This document shows positions 1 to 8,576 of a stretch of 54,421 bases of DNA, in pieces. This DNA comes from a virus. A program made the position numbers and the translations under genes. Numbering within the stretch: the stretch's first letter is position 1; each line of letters begins with the position of its first letter. The DNA is taken from IMG/VR virus record IMGVR_UViG_3300017598_000553, positions 1 to 54,421 of that record, one strand, 5' to 3'. The notes below the pieces were generated by a model. That model made no database searches, was not told the origin of the DNA, and was given only the letters and a program-made list of their open reading frames with translations.

Positions 1-396
1 CCAGAACGGCATGGAAAAGGAAAGTTCAAAACTTCTAAAGATGTAGTACTGAAACAGCTAGGAGATTTGGCAAACGACCCAAGATTCAAACTGGTGGATG
101 GATTTTTTAAGGATTCCCTTACAAAAGAATTACAAGATTCAATCAAAGACTTAATATACGTAAACATAGATGTGGATATTCATAGTTCAACTGTAGAGGT
201 TCTTGAATTTATACGTCCTTTGTTACGGCCCGGTGTAACTATTTATTTTGATGATTGGAAAGACCCAGAAGATAAATATCTTGGTAAATGGGGAGAACAC
301 CTTGCCTGGGAAGAATTTATAAATAAATACCCTGAAATTAAATACAAGACTATTGAGATAAACGAATATAATCAAAGGTACATGGAAATTGAGTAG
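1..396 (+). CDS. SAM-dependent O-methyltransferase, TylF/macrocin-like (3' part)
   Basis: The frame is open from base 1, so the true start lies left of the window; the in-frame TTG at 67 is not convincing as a start. The visible 131 codons hold a beta-strand/acidic segment 'VNIDVDIHSST' followed by 'PGVTIYFDDW'. That is the C-terminal half of class I methyltransferases of the TylF (macrocin O-methyltransferase) type, where this acidic pair helps bind metal and substrate. The gene overlaps the next by 8 bases and opens a run of sugar genes, so a role in methylating a glycan or nucleotide sugar is inferred. Substrate unknown. Confidence 0.6.
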   Translation, partial: PERHGKGKFKTSKDVVLKQLGDLANDPRFKLVDGFFKDSLTKELQDSIKDLIYVNIDVDIHSSTVEVLEFIRPLLRPGVTIYFDDWKDPEDKYLGKWGEHLAWEEFINKYPEIKYKTIEINEYNQRYMEIE

Positions 397-1183
397 ATTG
401 GCTGTAATATTGCATGGTATTGTTGGTGGCACTGCCGGAAGAAACGGCATAGGAGCGCCAATAGATATAGAAACTTGTGCACAAACTATCAAGCACAATG
501 TTATTTCTAAACATGGAGCAGATGTGTTTATACATTCATGGTCGACAGAACATCAGGACGCCATCATCGATCTTTATAACCCGGTAGGAAGTCAGTTTCA
601 GCCACAAGAATATTTTGGCTATAATTTTAACGAGAACACTGTTCAGGACGAAAACCAAACCCATGCTTTTCGTACTATCAGTCGATATAACAGCTTATAC
701 AGAGCAATGGAATTAAAGAAAGACTATGAACAGAGCCTGGGATTTAAATACGATTGGGTATTGGTTATTAGATTTGATTTAATTATATTTAACCCTATAG
801 ATCTTAATAGGTTTAATAATAATTGTTTTTATATTTGCAGTGAACCTCACTGGAAAAATATCAATCAAGTACAAATGGTTCACGATATTGCTTTTTTATC
901 GGGCTCAAACTTAATGGACACTTACTGCGAAGTAACACTAGATTTACAAAGACCTCCATATAAGGCACGATTAGCAGAAGCACACAGAATTGCATACTTC
1001 AAATTGCATTCCATGTTCAAAGGACAGATGGATAATGTAGGTTATGCTTTTCATAGATACAAGGACATGGAAATATACAGAATGATTATGAATCCAGATC
1101 TGAATGAGCTGGGAAAACAATTTGGAGAACTAGAAACAAAAGCAAGATTAGAAAAATTACTGGAGGAAATAAATGGAACGTAG
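389..1183 (+). CDS. Glycosyltransferase-like protein
   Basis: 264 residues starting from TTG, overlapping the upstream gene by 8 bases and the downstream one by 11. The N-terminus is a hydrophobic strand (LAVILHGIVGG). A 'DVFIHSW' motif at about residues 50-56 and a 'VIRFDLIIF' segment near 125-135 follow. This layout is seen in uncharacterised sugar transferases of capsule and O-antigen loci, where the R-x-D box plays the role of a DxD nucleotide-sugar site. Family membership is judged by eye and the donor sugar cannot be told. Context between two methyltransferases in a glycan cluster supports the call. Confidence 0.45.
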   Translation: MSRLAVILHGIVGGTAGRNGIGAPIDIETCAQTIKHNVISKHGADVFIHSWSTEHQDAIIDLYNPVGSQFQPQEYFGYNFNENTVQDENQTHAFRTISRYNSLYRAMELKKDYEQSLGFKYDWVLVIRFDLIIFNPIDLNRFNNNCFYICSEPHWKNINQVQMVHDIAFLSGSNLMDTYCEVTLDLQRPPYKARLAEAHRIAYFKLHSMFKGQMDNVGYAFHRYKDMEIYRMIMNPDLNELGKQFGELETKARLEKLLEEINGT

Positions 1184-1940
1184 AGAAATAGATTTTTTAA
1201 GAGCGCTCGCTTATTTTACAGAATCAAAAAATATTGTTGAGGTAGGGGTGCAATTTGGTGATGTTGCTGTTCATTTAGCTTCAGTTGCTCAATTAAATGG
1301 AGGTAAATATGCTGGGTTTGATGTATGGGCTGCCCACGGACAGGCCAAGCAATTTCAACAAATGAGTAGTAAACAAGCGGTGACAAACAGACTTGTAAAA
1401 GATTTTAACCTGAACCAGTTTGAACTTATTCAGGTAGATACAATAAACAACCGGGCTGATTTTGAAAAAGAACTCGATAGAATGTTTCCGGGTGGTATAG
1501 ATTTTGCCTTTATAGATGGCGATCATTCTTATCTTGGAGTAGCTAATGATTTTAGTGTAGTTTATCCTCGCTTGAACGCAAAAGGCATAGTTGCCTTTCA
1601 TGACACTGCGGTAATAGATGGTTGTAGAGAATTTATAATTGATCTTCGTACCAAGCACTATGATGGCACATTTGATATAATCGATTTCCCATTTGGTTCT
1701 GAAGAAAGACATTGTGGGGTATCTATTCTATCCAAGAAGTCTTACGCCACTGAACCTATTGCTATAGATGAGGTATGTGGGAGTATACGAGACGCTGGCG
1801 AAATTGAAGACCTAGAGAATTCCTTTTATGTTGTAGAAGGATCTGGAGCTTCTACTAATTACAAGCCAATAAAGATAGACGAAATTAAAATGAAAACCAG
1901 CAGGATAGGTCATTATCCTAGCCGAAAAAAATATGATTAG
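1173..1940 (+). CDS. Class I SAM-dependent methyltransferase
   Basis: 255 residues with a GGAGG ribosome site just before the ATG. The SAM-binding motif I is 'IVEVGVQFGDVAVHLA' (residues about 21-36). An acidic 'AFIDGDHSYLGVANDF' follows near 110-125, then 'GGIVAFHDT'-like 'KGIVAFHDTAV'. This pattern is typical of the Methyltransf_24 group, which methylates sugars or small hydroxylated substrates. It overlaps both neighbours, so it is part of one transcript with the sugar genes. It is not closely similar to the partial methyltransferase at the window edge, so the two probably act on different positions. Confidence 0.7.
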   Translation: MERREIDFLRALAYFTESKNIVEVGVQFGDVAVHLASVAQLNGGKYAGFDVWAAHGQAKQFQQMSSKQAVTNRLVKDFNLNQFELIQVDTINNRADFEKELDRMFPGGIDFAFIDGDHSYLGVANDFSVVYPRLNAKGIVAFHDTAVIDGCREFIIDLRTKHYDGTFDIIDFPFGSEERHCGVSILSKKSYATEPIAIDEVCGSIRDAGEIEDLENSFYVVEGSGASTNYKPIKIDEIKMKTSRIGHYPSRKKYD

Positions 1941-2277
1941 AATTATAGACAAGCCATGGGGTAGAGAACAACTACTAGAAAAAAATGACAAGTACATGGT
2001 TAAATTATTAACTATGCGCAAGGGACATTCCTGTAGCTTACAATACCACGAACACAAGCACGAAACTATTTACGTAGTATCGGGGATTCTAAACATTGCC
2101 TATGGCATAACAACTGAAAACATAGTGGAGCATATTCTAAACGCAGGGCAATCTTTTGTAATTAAGCCAGGCGAAATCCACAGGATGACAGCTATAGAAA
2201 CCTGTGATTATTTAGAAGCATCAACCCCCGAAGTCGATGACGTGGTGCGACTCGAAGATAACTATGGTAGAGTATGA
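1933..2277 (+). CDS. Cupin, mannose-6-phosphate isomerase type II-like
   Basis: 114 residues forming a single cupin barrel. 'KPWGREQLL' near the N-terminus and 'LQYHEHKHETIYVVSG' (about residues 37-52) give the His/His/Glu metal site, and 'KPGEIHRM' gives the last His. This is the small C-terminal-type domain of bifunctional GDP-mannose pyrophosphorylase/phosphomannose isomerases (MannoseP_isomer family). The stop overlaps the next start by 4 bases. A sugar-phosphate isomerase role is inferred from family and from the adjacent nucleotidyltransferase; other small-molecule cupin functions remain possible. Confidence 0.65.
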   Translation: MIRIIDKPWGREQLLEKNDKYMVKLLTMRKGHSCSLQYHEHKHETIYVVSGILNIAYGITTENIVEHILNAGQSFVIKPGEIHRMTAIETCDYLEASTPEVDDVVRLEDNYGRV

Positions 2278-3818
2278 AAATTTTAATTCCAACAAGCGGG
2301 TTAGGTTCAAGACTCGGAGATTTTTCCAAGCATACAAATAAAGCACTTATAAAAATAGGTGACAAAGCTGCAATATCGCATATAATTGATCTGTATCCAG
2401 AGGATGAATTTGTAATTACCCTCGGGTACTACGGAGATCATATCAAGCAATTTCTTGAAATGGCTTACCCCAAGCGCAAGTTTACATTCGTAAATGTAGA
2501 CCCATACGAAGGGCCGGGTAGTGGGTTACTCAAGTCTATATCATTTGCTCAGAAACACTTACAAGAGCCATTTATATTTCATGTATGCGATACAATAATA
2601 CATAAAAAACCACCGGTACCAGTATATAACTGGATGGCCTGTGGAGTATCGTCTCAGGCAGATTTATTCAGAACAGTTATTACTAATAAGGATAGGATAG
2701 TCAAGATAAATGAAAAAGGTGAAATGAATTATGACTATGCTTATATAGGAATTGCTGGTATTTACGACCACAAGAAATTTTGGAAAGAATTAAACAATGC
2801 TGTGAACACGAATGACTCAAGCGATTGTCATGTCTTTGAACGTATGTTGCCTAGTACTAGAATTCAATTATGGAAAATGAATTATTGGTATGATACTGGA
2901 AATGTAGAAAGCTTGAACATAACTAGAGCAAACTTTCAATCAAGATATCGAGTCCTTGATAAATATGAAGAAGCTATATATTTTATTGATGATTATGTAA
3001 TCAAGTTTTTTAGTAATCCTGAAATAATAAAGAACAGACTCCTGCGTGCTAAGTTGCTCGCAGATCTCACACCAAAGATACTCGAACAATCAGAAAATTT
3101 TTATAAGTATCGTTTACAAGATGGTGACCCTCTATCTGAAGTGGTAACAGAAGATAGAATATTCAAGTTAATAGATTGGGCAGAAACTAACCTGTGGAAA
3201 CCTGTAAGTATAGACACTGACGTATTTCAGACTGCTTGCAAGGATTTTTACTTGAATAAAACTAAAGAGCGTGTAAATAAATTTTTATCTGCAAGTGGGC
3301 TTGAGGATAAAGATAATAATATCAATGGCATGCACGTACCCACGTGTGAAAAAATATACGAGGGCATAGATTGGACTGACCTTTACACTACCCTACCCTC
3401 CCTTTTTCATGGTGATTTTGTATTAGAAAATATATTATATAATAATGACAAATTTACTTTGCTTGATTGGAGACAGGATTTTGGTGGAAATATAGAAGCC
3501 GGAGACATTTATTATGACTTAGCAAAATTAAACCACAATCTGGTTTTTAACCACGCAATAATTGATAATAAAGGGTATCACCTGAGTATTGATAATGGAG
3601 ACATAGCCTGTGATTTACATAGAAGTCATAATATGGTCTTGTATCAACAAAGCTTATTAAAATTACTTGAATCTAAGGGATATGATATTAATAAAATTCA
3701 GATTTTATCTGCAATTATATGGTTAAATATGTCTGCATTACATGTATATCCTTTAAATAAATTTTTATTTTACTTTGGTAAGTATAATCTGTGGAAACAA
3801 CTATCCTTGACAAAATAA
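2274..3818 (+). CDS. Fused sugar nucleotidyltransferase and APH/choline-kinase-like sugar kinase
   Basis: 514 residues with two enzymes in one chain. Residues 1-225 are a GT-A nucleotidyltransferase: 'PTSGLGSRLGDFSKHTNKAL' is the nucleotide-binding loop and Lys, and 'FHVCDTII' is the metal-binding region. Residues 230-514 are an aminoglycoside phosphotransferase/choline-kinase fold, with Brenner motif 'HGDFVLEN' from His379 and the metal-binding 'LLDWRQDF' around 396-403. The expected chemistry is phosphorylation of a free sugar (or similar alcohol) at C1, then NDP activation by the same protein. A LicA/LicC-like choline route is an alternative. It overlaps both neighbours, consistent with a salvage/activation step for the surrounding glycan genes. 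Confidence 0.75.
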   Translation: MKILIPTSGLGSRLGDFSKHTNKALIKIGDKAAISHIIDLYPEDEFVITLGYYGDHIKQFLEMAYPKRKFTFVNVDPYEGPGSGLLKSISFAQKHLQEPFIFHVCDTIIHKKPPVPVYNWMACGVSSQADLFRTVITNKDRIVKINEKGEMNYDYAYIGIAGIYDHKKFWKELNNAVNTNDSSDCHVFERMLPSTRIQLWKMNYWYDTGNVESLNITRANFQSRYRVLDKYEEAIYFIDDYVIKFFSNPEIIKNRLLRAKLLADLTPKILEQSENFYKYRLQDGDPLSEVVTEDRIFKLIDWAETNLWKPVSIDTDVFQTACKDFYLNKTKERVNKFLSASGLEDKDNNINGMHVPTCEKIYEGIDWTDLYTTLPSLFHGDFVLENILYNNDKFTLLDWRQDFGGNIEAGDIYYDLAKLNHNLVFNHAIIDNKGYHLSIDNGDIACDLHRSHNMVLYQQSLLKLLESKGYDINKIQILSAIIWLNMSALHVYPLNKFLFYFGKYNLWKQLSLTK

Positions 3819-4762
3819 AACGGACTAAACTTTACTTAGGTCCGATGAGTAAAAATATAGTAGATAGTGTTATTCAATTTGTTAACGAGACTGACCAATC
3901 TATAGGGTTAGTTGCGTCGCGACGTCAAGTAGACGATACGGGCGGTTATGTGAATAACTGGAATACTAGAGAATTTACATCTTATGTCAGGGAAAGAACT
4001 AATAATATTATATTATGTAGAGATCACGGTGGTACTGGACAAGGAAATTATAACGATGGTGGTATGTTTTCATTCTTGGAAGACGCTAAATATATGGACA
4101 TAATCCATATAGATCCGTGGAAAAAATTAAACTTCAAAGAAGCTGTAGCTTATACGATAGACATAATTAAAATGTGTTCTTCAGTGAATGACTCATGTCT
4201 GTTTGAAGTAGGAACTGAGCAAGCAATATATCCTATGAACCCACATGTATTTGAAGTATTTATTGAAACCTTGAAAGAACAAATACCAGATAAATTTCAT
4301 AAGATTATATATGGAGTTATTCAATCAGGTACATCTCTAGAAGCTGGAAATAATACAGGAACCTATAGTAAAGAATCTCTTAAAGAAATGTCTGACACGT
4401 GCAGACGTTATTCTATTCTTTCAAAAGAACATAATGGAGATTATTTGTCGGCTTCTCTAATAAAAGAAAAATTTAATCTGGGCCTATCAGCAATTAATAT
4501 AGCCCCAGAAATAGCTAATTTAGAAACCAAGTATGTATTAGAAAATATTTCCGTGATTGAATTGTGGTTTACATTATTAATGGAAGACGGTAGATGGAAA
4601 AAATGGTTTCCAGAAAACTTCGACCCTCGCAAACATAAAGCAAGAGTTTTAGAGTTGTGTGGTCATTATGTTTTTAGTCATCCTAAATTTAATTTTGACC
4701 TCGAGTCCGTATACGAATTAGTATCCGCAGATATATTTTCTTTTATAAAAGAGCGCATATGA
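3791..4762 (+). CDS. GatZ/KbaZ-like class II aldolase-type TIM barrel
   Basis: 323 residues from a GTG start inside the end of the upstream gene (28-base overlap). Segments such as 'IGLVASRRQVDDTGGY', 'ILCRDHGGTGQG', 'DIIHIDPW' and 'FEVGTEQAIYP' line up in order with the barrel strands of the tagatose-bisphosphate aldolase non-catalytic subunit family (GatZ/KbaZ). Homologues in capsule loci probably act on sugar phosphates. No catalytic GatY-type partner is visible here, so it either works alone or with a host enzyme. The call rests on motif order read by eye; exact reaction unknown. Confidence 0.5.
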   Translation: METTILDKIKRTKLYLGPMSKNIVDSVIQFVNETDQSIGLVASRRQVDDTGGYVNNWNTREFTSYVRERTNNIILCRDHGGTGQGNYNDGGMFSFLEDAKYMDIIHIDPWKKLNFKEAVAYTIDIIKMCSSVNDSCLFEVGTEQAIYPMNPHVFEVFIETLKEQIPDKFHKIIYGVIQSGTSLEAGNNTGTYSKESLKEMSDTCRRYSILSKEHNGDYLSASLIKEKFNLGLSAINIAPEIANLETKYVLENISVIELWFTLLMEDGRWKKWFPENFDPRKHKARVLELCGHYVFSHPKFNFDLESVYELVSADIFSFIKERI

Positions 4763-5112
4763 ATAGACCAAAAACAATATTTATAGACATTGATGGTACA
4801 ATTTTTGAACATACAGGAAGGGAGAATTGCCTTAGAGGAGAACGTCCTATACTTCCTGGAGTGATAGATAAATTTGTTGAATGGGATTTAAAAGGATATA
4901 ACATTATCCTTGTCTCTGGACGCAGAGAAAGCGATAGAGAAATAACCGAGAAACAATTAGCTTATCATGGTTTATTTTACGACCAACTTATTCTGGGAAT
5001 AGGAGGAGGAATGCGAGTATTACTCAATGACCTTAAACCGAACTCATCAGAAACTACCGCATATGCTATAGAAATTCCGAGAAATCACGGCCTAGAGGAT
5101 GTTGATATATAA
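4759..5112 (+). CDS. Small HAD-family phosphatase
   Basis: 117 residues. The start overlaps the previous stop by 4 bases, and the last base of its TAA is the first base of the next ATG. 'IFIDIDGTIFEH' at the N-terminus is HAD motif I with both Asp residues, and 'IILVSGRRE' near residue 50 is motif II. The cap domain is minimal. Small HAD enzymes in sugar clusters remove phosphate from sugar phosphates, which would fit beside the kinase/nucleotidyltransferase fusion. Substrate not deducible. Confidence 0.7.
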   Translation: MNRPKTIFIDIDGTIFEHTGRENCLRGERPILPGVIDKFVEWDLKGYNIILVSGRRESDREITEKQLAYHGLFYDQLILGIGGGMRVLLNDLKPNSSETTAYAIEIPRNHGLEDVDI

Positions 5113-6089
5113 TGAATAGAATTTTAGTAGTTGGAGGAGCAGGGTATGTAGGTGGAGCAATTGTAGACATGCTCTTGAAAGATAGAGACCTTCCTAAGCG
5201 TATCCCTGGTTATGTAGGACACGAAGTTACTGTTTACGATAATCTCTTGTACGAAGATTCATTTCGTAAGGATGTAAATTTTATATATGGCGATATTAGA
5301 GATAGGGAAAAACTATTGCCACTACTCAAGAAAGCACATTCAGTGATATGGCTCGCAGCTCTCGTAGGAGATGGGGCATGTCAAATTAATCCTGACCTAA
5401 CTAAAGAGTTGAACGAGGATTCAATTAAGTGGCTTGCAGAGAATTATGATGGAAGGATTGTATTTCTATCCACTTGCTCTGTTTATGGTGCTCAAGATAA
5501 AGAACTTGATGAGACCTCACCAACTAACCCCCTTTCTGCATATGCAATTACTAAATTGAATGCAGAAAAATACTTAGAACCAAAAAATGCAATTATATAT
5601 AGACTTGGAACTTTATTTGGTGTAGGAGATAAATATTCGCGTATCAGATTAGACCTAGTCGTAAATATATTGACAGCCAAAGCGCACACAGATGGTAAAA
5701 TAGATGTGTTCGGTGGAGACCAGTTCAGACCTCTCTTACACGTTAAAGACGTTGCTCATACGGTTGTAGATAATTTATACTCTCCCGCACAGGGAATATA
5801 TAACATTCACAAACAAAACGTAAGAATAATTGATCTTGCTTATCAGGTTAGAAATCATTTTCCGGATATGCAAATTAACCACACTGAAATGCCATTTCAA
5901 GACACAAGAAACTATAGAGTGTCCAGCGAAAAAGCTCGAGTCGGTTTAAAATTTAATCCAACTTGTTCGATAGATCAGGGCATCGAAGAAATTAAATATC
6001 TTGTGGAAACAAAACGTATAAAAAACTTAGATAATACAAGATATTCTAACCAAGCCTATTTAACTGGCTTAGACATAAAACAAATTTAA
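5112..6089 (+). CDS. NAD(P)-dependent sugar epimerase/dehydratase (extended SDR)
   Basis: 325 residues. The Rossmann nucleotide-binding motif is 'VVGGAGYVGGAIVDML' at residues 6-21. The 'LSTCSVYG' strand with its catalytic Ser/Thr and the 'YAITKLNAEKYL' helix with the Tyr-x-x-x-Lys pair follow. This is the extended short-chain dehydrogenase fold of nucleotide-sugar epimerases and dehydratases (UDP-glucose 4-epimerase/RmlB relatives). It sits directly after the HAD phosphatase and before an RmlC-like cupin and an RmlD-like reductase, so it likely processes an NDP-4-keto sugar. Confidence 0.8.
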   Translation: MNRILVVGGAGYVGGAIVDMLLKDRDLPKRIPGYVGHEVTVYDNLLYEDSFRKDVNFIYGDIRDREKLLPLLKKAHSVIWLAALVGDGACQINPDLTKELNEDSIKWLAENYDGRIVFLSTCSVYGAQDKELDETSPTNPLSAYAITKLNAEKYLEPKNAIIYRLGTLFGVGDKYSRIRLDLVVNILTAKAHTDGKIDVFGGDQFRPLLHVKDVAHTVVDNLYSPAQGIYNIHKQNVRIIDLAYQVRNHFPDMQINHTEMPFQDTRNYRVSSEKARVGLKFNPTCSIDQGIEEIKYLVETKRIKNLDNTRYSNQAYLTGLDIKQI

Positions 6090-6093
6090 AATT

Positions 6094-6552
6094 ATGATAT
6101 TACCAGAACCAAAATTATATGAAGGAACTATTTTTGTAGATGACAGAGGGATAGTAGAATTTAATAATGATTTAGATTTAACTCCCATTAAGAGATATTA
6201 CATAGTATCAAACCATGTCCCGGGATTTATTCGTGCTTGGCATGGACATGAAAGAGAAGCTAAGTATTTTACTATGTTGTCAGGCAGTGCCATTATTGTA
6301 GCAGCACAAATGATGTTATACAAAAACGAATGGAATCTGAATTGGGATATACAAGCAAGAGAAACTATTTCGGCTAATAAGCCCGCAGTATTTTATGTGC
6401 CACCTGGCTATGCTAATGGTTTTAAATTATTAACTCCAGATTCTAAATTAATGGTATTCTCATCAAGTACCACAGAAGAAAGTAAAATTGACGATATTCG
6501 ATTTACTTATAATAACGAAAACGACCACTTTTTTGCGGCGGATGAAAGATGA
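6094..6552 (+). CDS. RmlC/FdtA-like cupin (NDP-ketosugar epimerase or ketoisomerase)
   Basis: 152 residues. A 'GFIRAWHGHEREAKYF' segment (about residues 42-57) gives the two His residues that characterise the dTDP-4-dehydrorhamnose 3,5-epimerase (RmlC) and FdtA/QdtA ketoisomerase cupins. 'FYVPPGYANGFKLL' closes the barrel. The stop overlaps the start of the RmlD-like gene by 4 bases. Together the two resemble the last steps of a deoxysugar pathway. Whether it epimerises or moves a keto group cannot be told from the sequence alone. Confidence 0.65.
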   Translation: MILPEPKLYEGTIFVDDRGIVEFNNDLDLTPIKRYYIVSNHVPGFIRAWHGHEREAKYFTMLSGSAIIVAAQMMLYKNEWNLNWDIQARETISANKPAVFYVPPGYANGFKLLTPDSKLMVFSSSTTEESKIDDIRFTYNNENDHFFAADER

Positions 6553-7397
6553 CAGATAAAGTAGTAATATTTGGATCAACCGGGATGTTAGGTAACGTAG
6601 TTAGCAAGTATCTTAAGCAGAGTAAACTTTACGACGTTATCGATATACCTACTAGTGGGTTTGATATATTAAATGATTCAATTGAAAACTTAAGACCCAT
6701 GTTAGTAAATTATAATGATTACCTTACGGTAATTATAAATTGTGCAGGAATAGTCAAACCCAGAATTAAAAATATGTCTGTGGAAGAAGTACTCAAAATA
6801 AACTCTGCGTTTCCTATACAACTCTCTAAATATGTTTCTAGATTAACTGAAGCTGGACATGACGTAGCAATGATTCATATATCTACTGATTGTGTATTTA
6901 CTGGTAATCGCGGAAATTATAGAAGCGACGACATACCAGATGCCACAGACTTGTATGGAATGTCTAAAAGTTTAGGAGAGGCCTGTGAAAGCACAGATAC
7001 TTTAGTAATACGTACCTCCATAATAGGAGAAGAATTAGCTAATAAATATTCGCTCCTTGAATGGGCTATATCACAAAAGGGGAAAGAAGTACAGGGTTGG
7101 ACAGACCACATTTGGAGTGGAGTCACTACTTTAGAATTAGCTAAGTACATAGATGGATTATTATCTAATGGATTAGATAACGGCCAAACAGAAGATTTAA
7201 TTACATACGCAAGCCGAGCAATAAATAAATTTGATTTATTAACTATGATAAATACTGTATATCATCTCGGCTTAACAATAAATAAAACTACTGGGCCTAA
7301 TCCGTGTGACAGAAGTTTAGTCTGTGATACTTGGGATCCACCTGGATTACTAAAGCAATTAACAGAAATGAAGGAGTTTTTTGATGAATGCAGATAA
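6549..7397 (+). CDS. RmlD-like NDP-4-ketosugar reductase
   Basis: 282 residues. The N-terminal 'VVIFGSTGMLGNVVSKYL' is a Gly-x-x-Gly-x-x-Gly Rossmann motif. 'MIHISTDCVFTG' and 'DLYGMSKSLGEA' give the Ser/Thr-Tyr-Lys triad of the RmlD/SDR family, whose members reduce NDP-4-dehydro sugars with NAD(P)H. Length matches the family. It overlaps the cupin before it and the glycosyltransferase after it, so one mRNA likely carries all three. Confidence 0.75.
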   Translation: MTDKVVIFGSTGMLGNVVSKYLKQSKLYDVIDIPTSGFDILNDSIENLRPMLVNYNDYLTVIINCAGIVKPRIKNMSVEEVLKINSAFPIQLSKYVSRLTEAGHDVAMIHISTDCVFTGNRGNYRSDDIPDATDLYGMSKSLGEACESTDTLVIRTSIIGEELANKYSLLEWAISQKGKEVQGWTDHIWSGVTTLELAKYIDGLLSNGLDNGQTEDLITYASRAINKFDLLTMINTVYHLGLTINKTTGPNPCDRSLVCDTWDPPGLLKQLTEMKEFFDECR

Positions 7398-8043
7398 TAT
7401 ACCTATTATAATTAATTCATTTAATAGACTAACTTGTTTAAAACAATTAATTAATTTTATTGTAGATAAAAAACTACCTAATCCGGTTGTGATACTTGAT
7501 AACGGGTCTATTTATGAACCTTTGCTTGAATATTATAAAACTTTACCCTACGAAATAATTATGTTGGGTAACAATTTGGGTCATGAGGCTCTTTGGAAAT
7601 CTGGTCTATACACCAATAGGTTTAAAAAAGAACATTTTGTATATACAGACCCGGACGTAGTTCCTATTGAAGAATGCCCAGCAGACCTTATACACCATCT
7701 TTATGCTGTGCTAAAAAAATATCCTCAACATTTAAAATTAGGAATGGGACTTAAGATAGATGATATTCCGGATCATTTTCCTCATAAAGAATCTGTTCTG
7801 GGATGGGAGGATCAATTTTGGAAAACAGAAATAGAACCAGGGTTATATAAAGCTGATGTAGATACTACTTTTGCTATGCACGACCCGAGGAAAAATTCCG
7901 CATGGTCTCGTTCATTTAGAACAGGGTTTCCTTATATTGCAAGACATACCACATGGTATCTAGATCCTAATAATTTACCAGAAGATGAAATCTTCTATAA
8001 AGGAGAAATAAAAACTATAACTCATTGGTCAAAGGCTTTATAA
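7384..8043 (+). CDS. Glycosyltransferase, GT-A fold (GT2-like)
   Basis: 219 residues from the ATG at 7384, chosen over the TTG at 7381 because AAGGAG lies about nine bases upstream. 'IPIIINSFNRLTCLKQL' is the first strand and loop of GT2 enzymes, 'VVILDNGS' the second strand, and 'HFVYTDPDVVPIE' supplies a DxD metal/nucleotide-sugar site. The chain is short and lacks a membrane segment, so it is a soluble transferase. It ends the glycan cluster and would use the NDP sugar made upstream. Acceptor unknown: host surface glycan, virion protein and DNA are all possible. Confidence 0.7.
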   Translation: MNADNIPIIINSFNRLTCLKQLINFIVDKKLPNPVVILDNGSIYEPLLEYYKTLPYEIIMLGNNLGHEALWKSGLYTNRFKKEHFVYTDPDVVPIEECPADLIHHLYAVLKKYPQHLKLGMGLKIDDIPDHFPHKESVLGWEDQFWKTEIEPGLYKADVDTTFAMHDPRKNSAWSRSFRTGFPYIARHTTWYLDPNNLPEDEIFYKGEIKTITHWSKAL

Positions 8044-8099
8044 TGAAATTAAAATTTGTTACAGGAATCAGCATATAACATACAAACCACTATTGGTAT

Positions 8100-8576
8100 A
8101 TGGGACTAAAAGGAAATGATCTCGAAAAGAGAGCAAATAAACAAAATATTTTATACAGAAAAGATTATGAAGCCTTGATTCTTAAGGTAGAAGTTCCTAT
8201 AATTATAACTAGAAAAGGTCTTGTAGCAAAGCAATCCACAGTCGACTACACGGGCACATTAAAGGGTGGAAAATCTATTGCTTTTGATGCAAAAGAGACG
8301 AGAAGTAAAACCAGTTTTCCACTAGCAAACATTGAAGATCATCAATTAGCTTATTTAAATTTTCAACAGAAACTGGGAGGAATTGCGTTTTTTATGATTC
8401 ACTTTAAAACTGTGTATTCAGATAAAGTGTTTATTACGCCCATAAGTCTAGTTGAAAAATATCGAGACGAAGGAATTAGAAAGTCTATTCCATTCAAAAT
8501 ATTTAAAAAAGAATGGTTAATTGAAATAGAGAATTATCTAGATAAAGTAAAAGAAATGGAAGATGAATTAACATGA
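8100..8576 (+). CDS. recU: Holliday junction resolvase RecU-like
   Basis: 158 residues. 'GNDLEKRANKQNILYR' matches the RecU N-terminus, 'KQSTVDYTGTL' and 'IAFDAKETRSKTSFPL' hold the Asp and Asp-x-Lys of the PD-(D/E)xK nuclease centre, and 'DHQLAYLNFQQKLGGIAFFM' is the conserved helix-strand after it. RecU resolves four-way junctions during recombination and can debranch phage DNA before packaging. It is typical of Firmicutes and their phages. No clear Shine-Dalgarno site precedes the ATG. A 56-base gap separates it from the glycan genes. Confidence 0.85.
   Translation: MGLKGNDLEKRANKQNILYRKDYEALILKVEVPIIITRKGLVAKQSTVDYTGTLKGGKSIAFDAKETRSKTSFPLANIEDHQLAYLNFQQKLGGIAFFMIHFKTVYSDKVFITPISLVEKYRDEGIRKSIPFKIFKKEWLIEIENYLDKVKEMEDELT

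Noticed and set aside
1293-1712. 139-codon minus-strand frame inside the methyltransferase gene
   Set aside because: No motif and no ribosome site; the plus-strand frame has clear SAM-binding motifs.
8043-8078. An 11-codon frame (MKLKFVTGISI) starting with TAATG after the glycosyltransferase
   Set aside because: It has a coupled start and looks like the first strand of an enzyme, so it may be the remnant of a deleted gene, but it is too short to call and the following 20 bases hold no continuation.
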